This document shows, one piece after another, positions 1-6,962 of a stretch of 21,704 bases of DNA (positions within the stretch are counted from its first letter, which is position 1; each line of letters opens with the position of its first letter). The stretch lies in contig DBTS01000147.1 of NCBI GenBank assembly GCA_002307175.1, positions 1 to 21,704 of the forward strand. Direction: 5' to 3'. The notes below the pieces were generated by a model. That model searched no databases. It saw nothing but the letters and a program-made list of their open reading frames with translations, and was not told the DNA's origin. The DNA is from Rhodocyclaceae bacterium UBA1310 (lineage in GTDB: Bacteria; Pseudomonadota; Gammaproteobacteria; Burkholderiales; Rhodocyclaceae). The translations under genes and the position numbers were made by a program.

Positions 1-79
1 CAGAAACCGGAGTGTATTGGAATACATGAGGATTTCGAGCAGCGCATTCGGCCCAATCACGCCTTCGCAGTAAGATCAT
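1..79 (-). other. Left-edge segment, possible start of a partial ORF
   Basis: The region just past the lysR stop is too short to assign. On the minus strand an ATG at 79-77 opens a frame without a stop to the window edge, at least 26 codons beginning MILLRRRDWAEC. Two plus-strand frames are also open until stops at 71-73 and 79-81. A short inverted repeat, TGTATT-GG-AATACA, lies at 13-26. There is no convincing ribosome binding site before the minus-strand ATG. It could be a real gene 5' end, the 3' end of a plus-strand gene, or non-coding DNA. Confidence 0.25.
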
Positions 80-89
80 GAACAGCTTC

Positions 90-977
90 TTAGGGAAGAT
101 CCCAGATCACCTTGAGGGCATCGCGCAGGGCACGGATCTGCGGATCGCCCTCGCGCTCCATCGGGTAGATGAACTGCAGCGGTGCGCGAATCACCACTTC
201 GCCACCGCGCCACAGCACGAACGACCCATCCGCGGCATAGCGTCTGGCTGTGCGCTCGGCCAGCAGGGCCAGCCCGAGCCCGGCCTTGACGAGCTCGACA
301 AGGCTGCCTTCATCATCAAATTCGCCGACTTCGCTGGGCATGATGTTATGCATGCGCCACAGTTCGCGGGTGATATCAAAGAACATCGAGCGGGGCGCCA
401 GACCGAGCCAGGAAGTATTGTTCATCTGCAGCCAGTCGGCATGCCCGAGGGCATCCGCCAGCTCGGTGGGGATTGCCACACAGAAGCCGATTTCTCCAAG
501 CGTGATCGCCGAGACATCGCTGAATATTTCGCGCCCCAGAAAGAAGCCGCAATCCAGGGAATTGCGCCGGATCTCGGCAAGATTGTCGCGCGACAGACCA
601 AGCTTGGTCTGAATCCCGAGCAGGGGGTGCTTGCGCTGCACTTCCCGCAGCCATTGCCCCAGGCGCAGACGCGAGGGTACTACCAGGGTGCCGATGCGCA
701 CCCGCCCGCGCAGTTCGCCCTGCATGCTGCGCGCATGATCGAGCAGGCTGCGCGAACTTCCCAGCACCTTTTCCGCATCGGGCAGGAGCCGCTTGCCGGC
801 ATCGGTCAGAGACACGCCGGTGGAATTGCGCTCGAACAGGCTCACGCCGAGCTCTTCCTCGAGTGCCTTGATCTGTGCCGTCACCGCAGGCTGCGACAAA
901 TGCAGCAGCTCTGCCGCCTGAGTCAGGTGGCGCTGCTGGGCAACCGCCAGAAAAGTTCTGAGTTGGTAGATTTCCAT
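90..977 (-). CDS. LysR-type transcriptional regulator
   Basis: A 295-residue DNA-binding regulator of usual LysR length. Residues 1-60 form the winged helix-turn-helix, with the typical N-terminus MEIYQLRTFLAVAQ, the recognition stretch LTQAAELLHLSQPAVTAQIK and the following LEEELGVSLFER. Residues from about 90 to 290 are the effector-binding half. The ATG at 977 gives exactly the conserved N-terminus, so the start is secure. It is divergent from the DUF485-actP operon, about 170 bp away. LysR proteins commonly control a divergent neighbour and themselves, so acetate or short-chain carboxylate uptake is the likely target. Three inverted repeats in the shared region are candidate operators. 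The effector cannot be read from the sequence, and regulation of actP is inference. Confidence 0.93.
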   Translation of the reverse strand: MEIYQLRTFLAVAQQRHLTQAAELLHLSQPAVTAQIKALEEELGVSLFERNSTGVSLTDAGKRLLPDAEKVLGSSRSLLDHARSMQGELRGRVRIGTLVVPSRLRLGQWLREVQRKHPLLGIQTKLGLSRDNLAEIRRNSLDCGFFLGREIFSDVSAITLGEIGFCVAIPTELADALGHADWLQMNNTSWLGLAPRSMFFDITRELWRMHNIMPSEVGEFDDEGSLVELVKAGLGLALLAERTARRYAADGSFVLWRGGEVVIRAPLQFIYPMEREGDPQIRALRDALKVIWDLP

Positions 978-994
978 GCTATCGGGTTACGGGT

Positions 995-1013
995 AAACAC
1001 TGACATGGTGTTT
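995..1013. promoter_or_regulatory. Inverted repeat AAACAC-N7-GTGTTT upstream of lysR
   Basis: Perfect 6-bp arms with a 7-bp spacer, 18 to 36 bp upstream of the lysR start. A palindrome this close to the regulator's own start suits an autoregulatory LysR site. It does not match the strict T-N11-A consensus when centred on the dyad, so the assignment is tentative. Confidence 0.45.
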
Positions 1014-1035
1014 CACCTCTGCTCCACAGCATAGC

Positions 1036-1054
1036 GCATCAGCCGCGCTGATGC
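1036..1054. promoter_or_regulatory. Inverted repeat GCATCAGC-CGC-GCTGATGC in the divergent promoter region
   Basis: Perfect 8-bp arms around a 3-bp centre, roughly midway between lysR and the DUF485 gene. It is the longest dyad in the region. It may be an operator for the divergent LysR protein or for another acetate-responsive regulator. It has no following T-run, so it does not look like a terminator. Confidence 0.45.
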
Positions 1055-1108
1055 TGCCCATCAGAATTTGCCATTAGCTATGCTGCAGCGCTCATCACTA
1101 GATTGCAA

Positions 1109-1128
1109 TACCTGCCATCAAGCAGGTA
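1109..1128. promoter_or_regulatory. Inverted repeat TACCTGC-N6-GCAGGTA before the DUF485 gene
   Basis: Perfect 7-bp arms with a 6-bp loop, ending about 10 bp before the AGGAG ribosome binding site at 1138-1142. It could be an operator, or a hairpin in the 5' leader that tunes translation of the DUF485-actP message. I found no convincing -35/-10 pair to decide which. Confidence 0.4.
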
Positions 1129-1148
1129 ATAGCCCTGGAGGAGAGACC

Positions 1149-1460
1149 ATGTCGGCAGACACGATAGAACGGATACAGCAGAGTCCGAAGTTTCAAGCCT
1201 TAATCCACACCAAGCGGAATTTCTCGTGGACCTTGTCCATCATCATGCTGGCGATTTACTGCGGCTTCATTCTGGTGATCGGCTTCAAGAAGGAATGGTT
1301 CGCCACGCCCATCGGGCCTGACACTGTGATCACCTGGGGCATCCCGATCGGCGTTCTGGTGATCCTTTCCGCCTTTGTACTCACGGGCATTTATGTACAT
1401 CGCGCCAACACCGAGTTTGATCGCCTGACACAGGAAGTCGTCAAGGAGGCCCGCCAATGA
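1149..1460 (+). CDS. DUF485 family inner-membrane protein (YjcH-like)
   Basis: A 103-residue membrane protein. After a soluble N-terminus with the family-like stretch SPKFQALIHTKRNFSW there are two hydrophobic segments, about residues 29-50 and 66-88, and a charged C-terminal tail. DUF485 proteins (E. coli YjcH) are encoded next to actP; their role in acetate transport is not established, though an accessory subunit is plausible. The ATG at 1149 is chosen because AGGAG at 1138-1142 sits at good distance; an upstream TTG at 1068 would add an unsupported extension. Its stop overlaps the actP start in an ATGA junction, so the two are probably translationally coupled. Confidence 0.9.
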   Translation: MSADTIERIQQSPKFQALIHTKRNFSWTLSIIMLAIYCGFILVIGFKKEWFATPIGPDTVITWGIPIGVLVILSAFVLTGIYVHRANTEFDRLTQEVVKEARQ

Positions 1461-3145
1461 AAACACGCGTCCTCTCACTGATCTGTCTGTTTGCTGCGAC
1501 CTTCACGGCCCTGCCCGTCTGGGCAGCTGATGCGATTGGCGGCCCGGTAGCCCAGCGTAGCCTGAACTGGCACGCCATCATCATGTTCTTCGTGTTCGTG
1601 GGCTTTACGCTTGCAATTACTTACTGGGCCGCCAAGCGCACCCGCTCGGCCAAGGATTTCTATGCCGCAGGCGGCGGCATCACGGGCTTCCAGAACGGCC
1701 TGGCGATTGCCGGCGACTACATGTCGGCCGCATCGTTTCTGGGCATTTCCGCACTGGTGTATGGCAGCGGCTACGACGGGCTGATCTATTCCATCGGCTT
1801 TCTCGTGGGCTGGCCGCTGATCACCTTCCTCGTCGCCGAGCGCCTGCGCAACCTGGGCAAGTACACCTTTGCAGACGTTGCCTCCTACCGCCTGCAACAG
1901 GGGCCGGTGCGCTCTTTCTCGGCGGTCGGCACGCTGGTTACGGTGGCGCTGTATCTGATCGCCCAGATGGTGGGGGCAGGCAAGCTGATCCAGTTGCTGT
2001 TCGGCATGAACTACACATCGGCGGTTGTGATGGTGGGCGTTCTGATGGTGCTGTATGTCACTTTCGGGGGCATGCTGGCCACCACCTGGGTACAGATCAT
2101 CAAGGCCGTCATGCTTCTGGCGGGGGCCACTTTCATGGCTTTCATGGTGCTCAAGGCTTCCGGCTTCAGCCTGGAAACCATGTTCAGCAGCGCCATTGCC
2201 GCGCACCCCAAGCACGCCGCGATCATGTCTCCGGGGGGGCTTGTCTCGAACCCGATTGACGCCATGTCGCTGGGTATCGGGCTGATGTTCGGCACGGCGG
2301 GGCTGCCACACATCCTGATGCGCTTCTTTACCGTGGCGGATGCCAAGGAAGCACGCAAATCGGTGTTTTTTGCCACCGGTTTCATCGGCTACTTCTACAT
2401 CCTGACTTTCATCATCGGCTTCGGCGCCATCATGCTGGTACTCAACCAGCCGCAATACACCGAAACCATCATGAAGGACGGCAAGGCCATCAGCTCGCTG
2501 ATCGGCGGCGCCAACATGGCAGCCATCCATCTGGCCAATGCAGTGGGCGGGGATCTCTTCCTGGGCTTCATCTCGGCGGTGGCGTTTGCCACGATTCTCG
2601 CCGTGGTCTCGGGCCTGACGCTCTCTGGTGCCTCTGCGGTGTCGCATGACCTGTACGCCAGCGTTTTCAAGCGTGGGCACAGCAACGAAGTTGACGAGAT
2701 CCGTGTCTCCAAGATCGCCACGCTGTGTCTGGGGGTGGTGGCCATTCTGCTGGGTATCGCCTTCGAGAAGCAGAACATCGCCTACATGGTGGGGCTGGCC
2801 TTCTCAATTGCCGCCTCGGCCAACTTCCCGGTGCTCTTCCTGTCGATGTTCTGGCGCGGTCTGACGACGCGCGGGGCCGTCACCGGCGGGGTGATCGGGC
2901 TGGTGGTGGCTGTCACCCTGATCGTGCTGGGCCCGACGGTGTGGGTGGATGTGCTGCAAAACAAGGAAGCCCTTTTCGCCTACAAGAACCCGGCGCTGTT
3001 CTCGATGACCATCGCATTCTTCGCAACCTGGCTGTTCTCGGTGACGGACCATAGCGAAGCAGCCGACAAGGAACGGGCAGCCTTCCTGCCACAGTTCATC
3101 CGCTCGATGACGGGCGTTGGCGCAGAAGGCGCATCGCGCCACTAG
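1457..3145 (+). CDS. actP: Cation/acetate symporter ActP
   Basis: A 562-residue member of the solute:sodium symporter family, slightly longer than E. coli ActP (about 549). Residues 1-24 look like a cleavable signal peptide ending in VWA-AD, as in other ActP proteins. About thirteen transmembrane helices follow. Strongly conserved stretches include ITGFQNGLAIAGDYMSAASF, YTFADVASYRL, MVGAGKLIQLLFG, GLPHILMRFFTV and the C-terminal FIRSMTGVGAE. It imports acetate and related short monocarboxylates with a cation across the inner membrane. It is coupled to the DUF485 gene by a 4-bp overlap and followed after about 100 bp by the DUF294/exonuclease pair. The divergent LysR gene is the obvious candidate regulator. 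Confidence 0.96.
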   Translation: MKTRVLSLICLFAATFTALPVWAADAIGGPVAQRSLNWHAIIMFFVFVGFTLAITYWAAKRTRSAKDFYAAGGGITGFQNGLAIAGDYMSAASFLGISALVYGSGYDGLIYSIGFLVGWPLITFLVAERLRNLGKYTFADVASYRLQQGPVRSFSAVGTLVTVALYLIAQMVGAGKLIQLLFGMNYTSAVVMVGVLMVLYVTFGGMLATTWVQIIKAVMLLAGATFMAFMVLKASGFSLETMFSSAIAAHPKHAAIMSPGGLVSNPIDAMSLGIGLMFGTAGLPHILMRFFTVADAKEARKSVFFATGFIGYFYILTFIIGFGAIMLVLNQPQYTETIMKDGKAISSLIGGANMAAIHLANAVGGDLFLGFISAVAFATILAVVSGLTLSGASAVSHDLYASVFKRGHSNEVDEIRVSKIATLCLGVVAILLGIAFEKQNIAYMVGLAFSIAASANFPVLFLSMFWRGLTTRGAVTGGVIGLVVAVTLIVLGPTVWVDVLQNKEALFAYKNPALFSMTIAFFATWLFSVTDHSEAADKERAAFLPQFIRSMTGVGAEGASRH

Positions 3146-3164
3146 CCGTATCAGAGGCTTCATG

Positions 3165-3179
3165 GCCCGGACTCCGGGC
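3165..3179. repeat. Hairpin GCCCGGA-C-TCCGGGC downstream of actP
   Basis: Perfect 7-bp dyad in the gap between actP and the next gene. It is GC-rich and lacks a T-run, so it is not a classical intrinsic terminator. Together with the next hairpin it may stabilise the upstream message or lower expression of the downstream genes. Confidence 0.5.
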
Positions 3180-3190
3180 TGGCAGAAATC

Positions 3191-3215
3191 CGGCTGGCGG
3201 GCATCCCGCCAGCCG
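3191..3215. repeat. Hairpin CGGCTGGCGGG-CAT-CCCGCCAGCCG
   Basis: An 11-bp perfect stem with a 3-nt loop, about 30 bp upstream of the next start codon. No U-tract follows (ATTCCCATG), so full termination is unlikely. In this position it could act as a processing or stability element, or as a partial attenuator, between actP and the regulatory genes. Confidence 0.6.
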
Positions 3216-3246
3216 ATTCCCATGACCAAGCTCCGGGAGTGCTGCC

Positions 3247-5055
3247 ATGACAACCCCATTCAATTTCAGCCAGGCGCCCTTCGATTGTCTGAACGTGGCG
3301 GAACGTCAGCGTTTGGCCGAACACATCGACATCAGCTATTTTCCGCAGGGAACCTGCCTGCACGAGCCGGGCAGCACGGTCGACACCCTGTACGTGGTGC
3401 TCAAGGGCCTGGTGGTTGAAGAAGGCAATGGCGATGTTCTGGCCTATCACGGGCCACAGGACAGTTTCGATTCCCGCGCCATGCTCAGTGGCTTCACCCA
3501 GCACCGCCTGAGTGCAGTTGAAGACACGCTGCTGTTCTGCCTGCCACGTGCCGAGGTGCTGGCCTTCACGCAGAGCAACCCTTTGTTTGGTGCCTTTTTT
3601 TATCAGGAAGTGGCTGCGCGCCTGGCTGCACTGGCCAACCGACCGCTGCAGGGGCAGCTGCAGGGCATGCTGATGGCACGCGTGGATTCGGCCTATCTGT
3701 CCCCGGCGTACTGGCTGGAGTCGGAAGACTCGGTTCTGGAGGCGGCACGCGTGATGCAAAAGCATCATGCCACCTGCGTGCTGGTGTATTCAACCGAGGG
3801 GCCGGGCATCTTCACGCGCAGCGAGCTGCGTGATTTCGTGATCAGTGGCAAGAGCGCTGCAGACACCCCCATCGGGCCACTGGCACAACGCCCGCTGGTC
3901 ACCATTGATGCGGATGCCTATCTGTACAACGCACAGCTGATGATGGCGCAGCACACCATCCAGCGTCTGGTAGTCACCCGCGAAGGGCTGGTTATCGGGG
4001 TGCTGGAACAGGTGGAGCTGCTGTCATTCCTGAGCAACCAGTCGCACATCGTGCTCGCCCAGATCGAACGGGCCGATAGCATCCAGGAGCTGATCGCGGC
4101 CAACCGCAGCATGGACGATCTGATCGCCGCCCTGCACCGCAGCGGCGTGAAGGTGACACTGATTGCCGATCTGCTCAGCCAGCTGCGCCGCCACATGCTG
4201 CGCCGGGTGTTCTCGCTGCTCGCCCCGGCCGACATGCTCGACCATGTTTGCCTGCTGGTGCTGGGCTCGGAGGGGCGCGGCGAGCAGATCCTCAAGACCG
4301 ATCAGGATAATGCCCTGCTGATCGAAGACGGTTACACCCACCCGGATCTGGCTGACATCTGCGAGCGCTTCTCGCAAACACTGATGACCCTGGGCTACCC
4401 GCCCTGCCCCGGCGGCATCATGCTGAACCGGCCGGAGTGGTGCTGCGAACAGTCGGCCATGCGTGAGCGCCTGCAGGAGTGGATGCGCCACGCCAATGGG
4501 GACAACGTGATGCGCCTGGCAATCTGGGCGGATGCCTGCGCCATCGCGGGGCGGGCGGAACTGCTGGAATCCGTGCGCCTGGATACCCTGCCCGAACTCG
4601 ACGGTGGTTTTCTCGCCCGCTTTGCCCTCCCCGTGATGCAGTTCGATGTGCCGCTGAATCTGTTTTCGCGCCTGATTGCCGAGGCTGGGGATAGGCGTGA
4701 CCGGCTCGACGTGAAAAAGGGCGGCATCTTTCCGCTTGTGCATGGCGTGCGCAGCCTCGCCATCAAGGCAGGCATTCACACTGCCAACACCTTTGAGCGT
4801 ATCGATGCATTGGTCGGCCAGCAGATACTCCCCAACGACATGGCCCAGGATCTGCGCGAAACCCTGGCATTCCTGCAGGCACTGCGCCTGCAACACGGTT
4901 TGATGTCACTCGCCCAGGATCACCCGGTGGACAATCTGATTGATCCGGAAGCGCTGTCGACGCTGGATCGCGATCTGCTCAAGGATGCCCTTGGCGTGGT
5001 GAAGCGCTTCCGCCAGCTCATCGCCCACCACTTCCAGCTGCAGAGGCTCTCGTGA
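3247..5055 (+). CDS. cNMP-binding / CBS / DUF294 nucleotidyltransferase-like signalling protein
   Basis: A 602-residue soluble multidomain protein. Residues about 8-130 resemble a cyclic-nucleotide-binding fold, and about 150-270 a tandem CBS pair. Residues about 300-440 are a DUF294 nucleotidyltransferase-like domain with an intact signature: GSEGRGEQ at 340-347 and the metal-binding pair D352 and D354 in TDQDN. Residues about 470-600 are the matching putative substrate-binding domain, with DVKKGGIFPLVHGVRSLA. The nucleotidyltransferase part is distantly related to the uridylyl/adenylyltransferase regions of GlnD and GlnE. No substrate is established. The GGGAG at 3235-3239 supports the ATG at 3247. 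Its stop overlaps the next gene's GTG start. The position behind actP suggests that it adjusts carboxylate uptake or metabolism to a ligand signal, which is inference. Confidence 0.9.
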   Translation: MTTPFNFSQAPFDCLNVAERQRLAEHIDISYFPQGTCLHEPGSTVDTLYVVLKGLVVEEGNGDVLAYHGPQDSFDSRAMLSGFTQHRLSAVEDTLLFCLPRAEVLAFTQSNPLFGAFFYQEVAARLAALANRPLQGQLQGMLMARVDSAYLSPAYWLESEDSVLEAARVMQKHHATCVLVYSTEGPGIFTRSELRDFVISGKSAADTPIGPLAQRPLVTIDADAYLYNAQLMMAQHTIQRLVVTREGLVIGVLEQVELLSFLSNQSHIVLAQIERADSIQELIAANRSMDDLIAALHRSGVKVTLIADLLSQLRRHMLRRVFSLLAPADMLDHVCLLVLGSEGRGEQILKTDQDNALLIEDGYTHPDLADICERFSQTLMTLGYPPCPGGIMLNRPEWCCEQSAMRERLQEWMRHANGDNVMRLAIWADACAIAGRAELLESVRLDTLPELDGGFLARFALPVMQFDVPLNLFSRLIAEAGDRRDRLDVKKGGIFPLVHGVRSLAIKAGIHTANTFERIDALVGQQILPNDMAQDLRETLAFLQALRLQHGLMSLAQDHPVDNLIDPEALSTLDRDLLKDALGVVKRFRQLIAHHFQLQRLS

Positions 5056-5696
5056 GCAGCGCAATCTCCTGGCTGCAGCTGCTGCGCCTGCGATACCGCC
5101 AATCGCGTTTGCGCGACCCGCGCTTTGCCAGCCTGTTTGCACCGCCACCGGCAGAGGAATGGATCAGCCTGGACTGCGAGACGAGCAGCCTGGACCCGCA
5201 CCATGCGGAACTGCTGAGCATCGCCGCAGTGCCTGTCTGTGGCAACCGGATCATGCTCTCGCGCGCGCTGCGCCTGACCCTGCGCCCGCAGCATGCCATC
5301 GAGGCGGCAAGCATTCCTATCCATCAGCTGCGCCAGCAGGATGTTGCCAACGGCCTGCCAGTACAGGAAGCGCTGGCAGCGCTGCTGGCCTTCATCGGTT
5401 CGCGCCCCCTGATTGGTTACTATCTGGAATTCGATGTGACCGTGCTGAACCGGCAGATCCGCCCCTGGCTGGGGATTTCTCTTCCCAATCCGGTGATCGA
5501 AGTCTCGGGCATGTATTACGATCGCAAGGTCACGCCGTATCGCCCGGAAGTGGATCTGCGGCTCGATACCATCCTCGCGGACCTTGAGCTGCCAGCCCTG
5601 CCGCGCCACGATCCGCTCAACGATGCCCTTTTGGCTGCGCTGATATTTCTCAAGTTGAGACGCGTTGAAGCAAAACCGATCAGAAAAGCTGATTGA
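5052..5696 (+). CDS. DEDDh 3'-5' exonuclease (DnaQ-like)
   Basis: A 214-residue protein with all DnaQ-superfamily motifs: Exo I LDCETSSLDP (D41, E43), Exo II YLEFDVTVLN (D128) and Exo III HDPLNDA (H186, D191). This is the DEDDh subclass, as in the DNA polymerase III epsilon subunit and oligoribonuclease-type enzymes. The first 35 or so residues, rich in arginine and leucine, are outside the catalytic fold. The GTG start at 5052 overlaps the preceding stop by 4 bp, indicating translational coupling with the DUF294 protein. It is too short and in the wrong context to be called dnaQ. Substrate (DNA, RNA or a nucleotide made by its partner) is unknown. Confidence 0.9.
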   Translation: MSSAISWLQLLRLRYRQSRLRDPRFASLFAPPPAEEWISLDCETSSLDPHHAELLSIAAVPVCGNRIMLSRALRLTLRPQHAIEAASIPIHQLRQQDVANGLPVQEALAALLAFIGSRPLIGYYLEFDVTVLNRQIRPWLGISLPNPVIEVSGMYYDRKVTPYRPEVDLRLDTILADLELPALPRHDPLNDALLAALIFLKLRRVEAKPIRKAD

Positions 5697-5737
5697 GTCG
5701 ATCAGAAATCCGGATGTTCAGACGGCAGCCCGTTCGG

Positions 5738-5761
5738 CCTCCCTCTGCCCCTCCCTCTGCC
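5738..5761. repeat. Tandem 12-bp repeat CCTCCCTCTGCC (two copies)
   Basis: Two exact adjacent copies in the 130-bp gap between the exonuclease gene and the YgjV-family gene, making a polypyrimidine tract on the plus strand. No function is evident. The same gap holds a 10-bp match to the Neisseria DNA uptake sequence core (minus strand, 5717-5726) and no clear terminator. Confidence 0.6.
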
Positions 5762-5828
5762 CCACTCTCGACGCTCGGCAGTTTCCCGGTTAAAGTGGCC
5801 GATTGACTTGTGGCTCAATGCGTTTCCG

Positions 5829-6365
5829 ATGTTTTCCGATGCTTTTTCAATTCCCCAGCTGTTCGGCTATGCCGCCTTCGTGCTGGGTGTCAGTTCCTTT
5901 CTGCAGAAAAACGACAGGCGCTTCAAGCTGTTCATGACCGGCGAGTGTATCGCCTATGTTGTGCACTTCTGGCTGCTGGGGAATCCGACTGCGGTTGCCA
6001 GTTCGGCAGTGTCAACCACCCGCTCGGTACTCTCGCTCTACACGCGCTCGGTGTGGGTGGCGGTGGCCGTCGTGGCGGTCAATCTGTGGCTGGGCTGGGG
6101 GCTGGCAAAGGCCTGGTGGAACTGGTTCCCCATCCTCGCCTCCTGCGTGGGCACGCTTGCGCTGTTCCTCTTGCAGGGCGTCCGCATGCGCCTGGTGATG
6201 CTGCTCGGCACGGCCCTGTGGATCGCCAACAATGTGCTGTCGGGTTCGATTGGTGGCAGTGCGCTGGAATCTGTGATCTTTGTGGTGAATTCGCATACCA
6301 TCTGGCGCATGAGCCGTCAGCCGACTGCCGGCCGTGAGCCGGTAGCCGGGCAGAACAAGGGCTGA
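5829..6365 (+). CDS. YgjV-family inner-membrane protein
   Basis: A 178-residue polytopic protein with about six hydrophobic segments covering almost its whole length. It carries the family-like N-terminus PQLFGYAAFVLGVSSFLQKN, followed by DRRFKLFM, and later RMRLVMLLGT and WIANNVLSGSIGG. The family (Imp-YgjV) is widespread in Proteobacteria and has no assigned function. I chose the ATG at 5829; an in-frame TTG at 5808 would add seven residues, and neither has a good ribosome binding site. Its stop codon directly abuts the stop of the convergent mog gene, leaving no intergenic base. Confidence 0.85.
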   Translation: MFSDAFSIPQLFGYAAFVLGVSSFLQKNDRRFKLFMTGECIAYVVHFWLLGNPTAVASSAVSTTRSVLSLYTRSVWVAVAVVAVNLWLGWGLAKAWWNWFPILASCVGTLALFLLQGVRMRLVMLLGTALWIANNVLSGSIGGSALESVIFVVNSHTIWRMSRQPTAGREPVAGQNKG

Positions 6366-6962
6366 TTACTTGCGCTGTGCGCTTTTCGGGCGAAAAGCGC
6401 GGCAAACGGTTTCATGGGTGGTGATGTACGGCCCACCAATGAGGTCGACGCAGTAAGGCACCGCCGCGAACAGGCCCTCAACGCTCAGCCGGCCTTCGGC
6501 ATCACGCACACCTTCGAGGGTTTCCCGGATGGCCTTGGGTTGCCCCGGCAAATTGATGATCAGGCAGGATTTGCGAATCACCGCAGTCTGCCGCGAGAGA
6601 ATCGCCGTCGGCACGAAATGCCGCGAAATCCGCCGCATCTCTTCGCCAAAGCCCGGCATTTCACGATCCCCCACCGCCAGCGTGGCTTCGGGCGTTACAT
6701 CGCGCGGTGCCGGCCCCGTGCCACCCGTGGTCAGCACGAGATGGCAGCCCACCTGATCAGCAAGCTCGATCAGGGTCTGCTCGATGAGCGGCCGTTCGTC
6801 GGGAATCAGCCGCTGCTCCACCTCCCAGGGGCTGCTCAGGGCACTGCCCAGCCACTCAACGAGAGCGGGAATCCCCTTATCCTCATAGACCCCGCTGGAG
6901 GCACGATCACTGATTGAGACGATGCCCACGCGCAGTGGTGGCTCAAGGCCCGCCTCATTCAT
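6366..6962 (-). CDS. mog: Molybdopterin adenylyltransferase
   Basis: A 198-residue cytoplasmic enzyme that adenylylates molybdopterin before molybdenum insertion in molybdenum cofactor synthesis. Family motifs are VGIVSISDRAS near the N-terminus, LTTGGTGPAPRDVTPEAT in the MPT-binding loop, MPGFGEEMR and INLPGQPKA. The ATG at 6962 is preferred because GAGGAGG lies 6 nt upstream; a second ATG at 6968 touches that site. A longer frame reaching 7127 would run through darP and is rejected. It overlaps the end of darP by 8 bp, so the two genes form a coupled minus-strand pair. No molybdoenzyme gene is in the window. Confidence 0.95.
   Translation of the reverse strand: MNEAGLEPPLRVGIVSISDRASSGVYEDKGIPALVEWLGSALSSPWEVEQRLIPDERPLIEQTLIELADQVGCHLVLTTGGTGPAPRDVTPEATLAVGDREMPGFGEEMRRISRHFVPTAILSRQTAVIRKSCLIINLPGQPKAIRETLEGVRDAEGRLSVEGLFAAVPYCVDLIGGPYITTHETVCRAFRPKSAQRK
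6379..6400. repeat. 10-bp perfect inverted repeat in the 3' end of mog
   Basis: GCGCTTTTCG-GG-CGAAAAGCGC lies inside the last codons of mog and 14 bp past the convergent ygjV-like stop. Both messages would carry the hairpin. No T-run follows on either strand. As the genes abut without spacer, it is the only visible candidate for a 3' end structure. Confidence 0.5.

Noticed and set aside
888..920. Near match to a Neisseriaceae DNA uptake variant (GCCGCCTGA)
   Set aside because: It is one base short of the core and lies in the conserved helix-turn-helix coding region of lysR.
78..1034. 318-codon plus-strand open frame
   Set aside because: It is antisense to the LysR gene, with composition typical of a shadow frame.
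1068..1148. TTG-initiated extension of the DUF485 gene
   Set aside because: It lacks a ribosome binding site and covers the inverted repeat; AGGAG precedes the ATG at 1149.
1475..2680. 401-codon open frame on the minus strand
   Set aside because: It lies antisense to actP, is rich in His, Gln and Arg as expected from reading GC-rich codons backwards, and has no recognised domain.
4024..4896. 290-codon minus-strand open frame
   Set aside because: It is antisense to the DUF294 gene, whose domains and catalytic motifs are unambiguous.
5677..5708. Direct repeat CGATCAGAAA (two copies, 22 bp apart)
   Set aside because: One copy is in the exonuclease coding end, and there is no third copy or dyad. 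It is probably chance.
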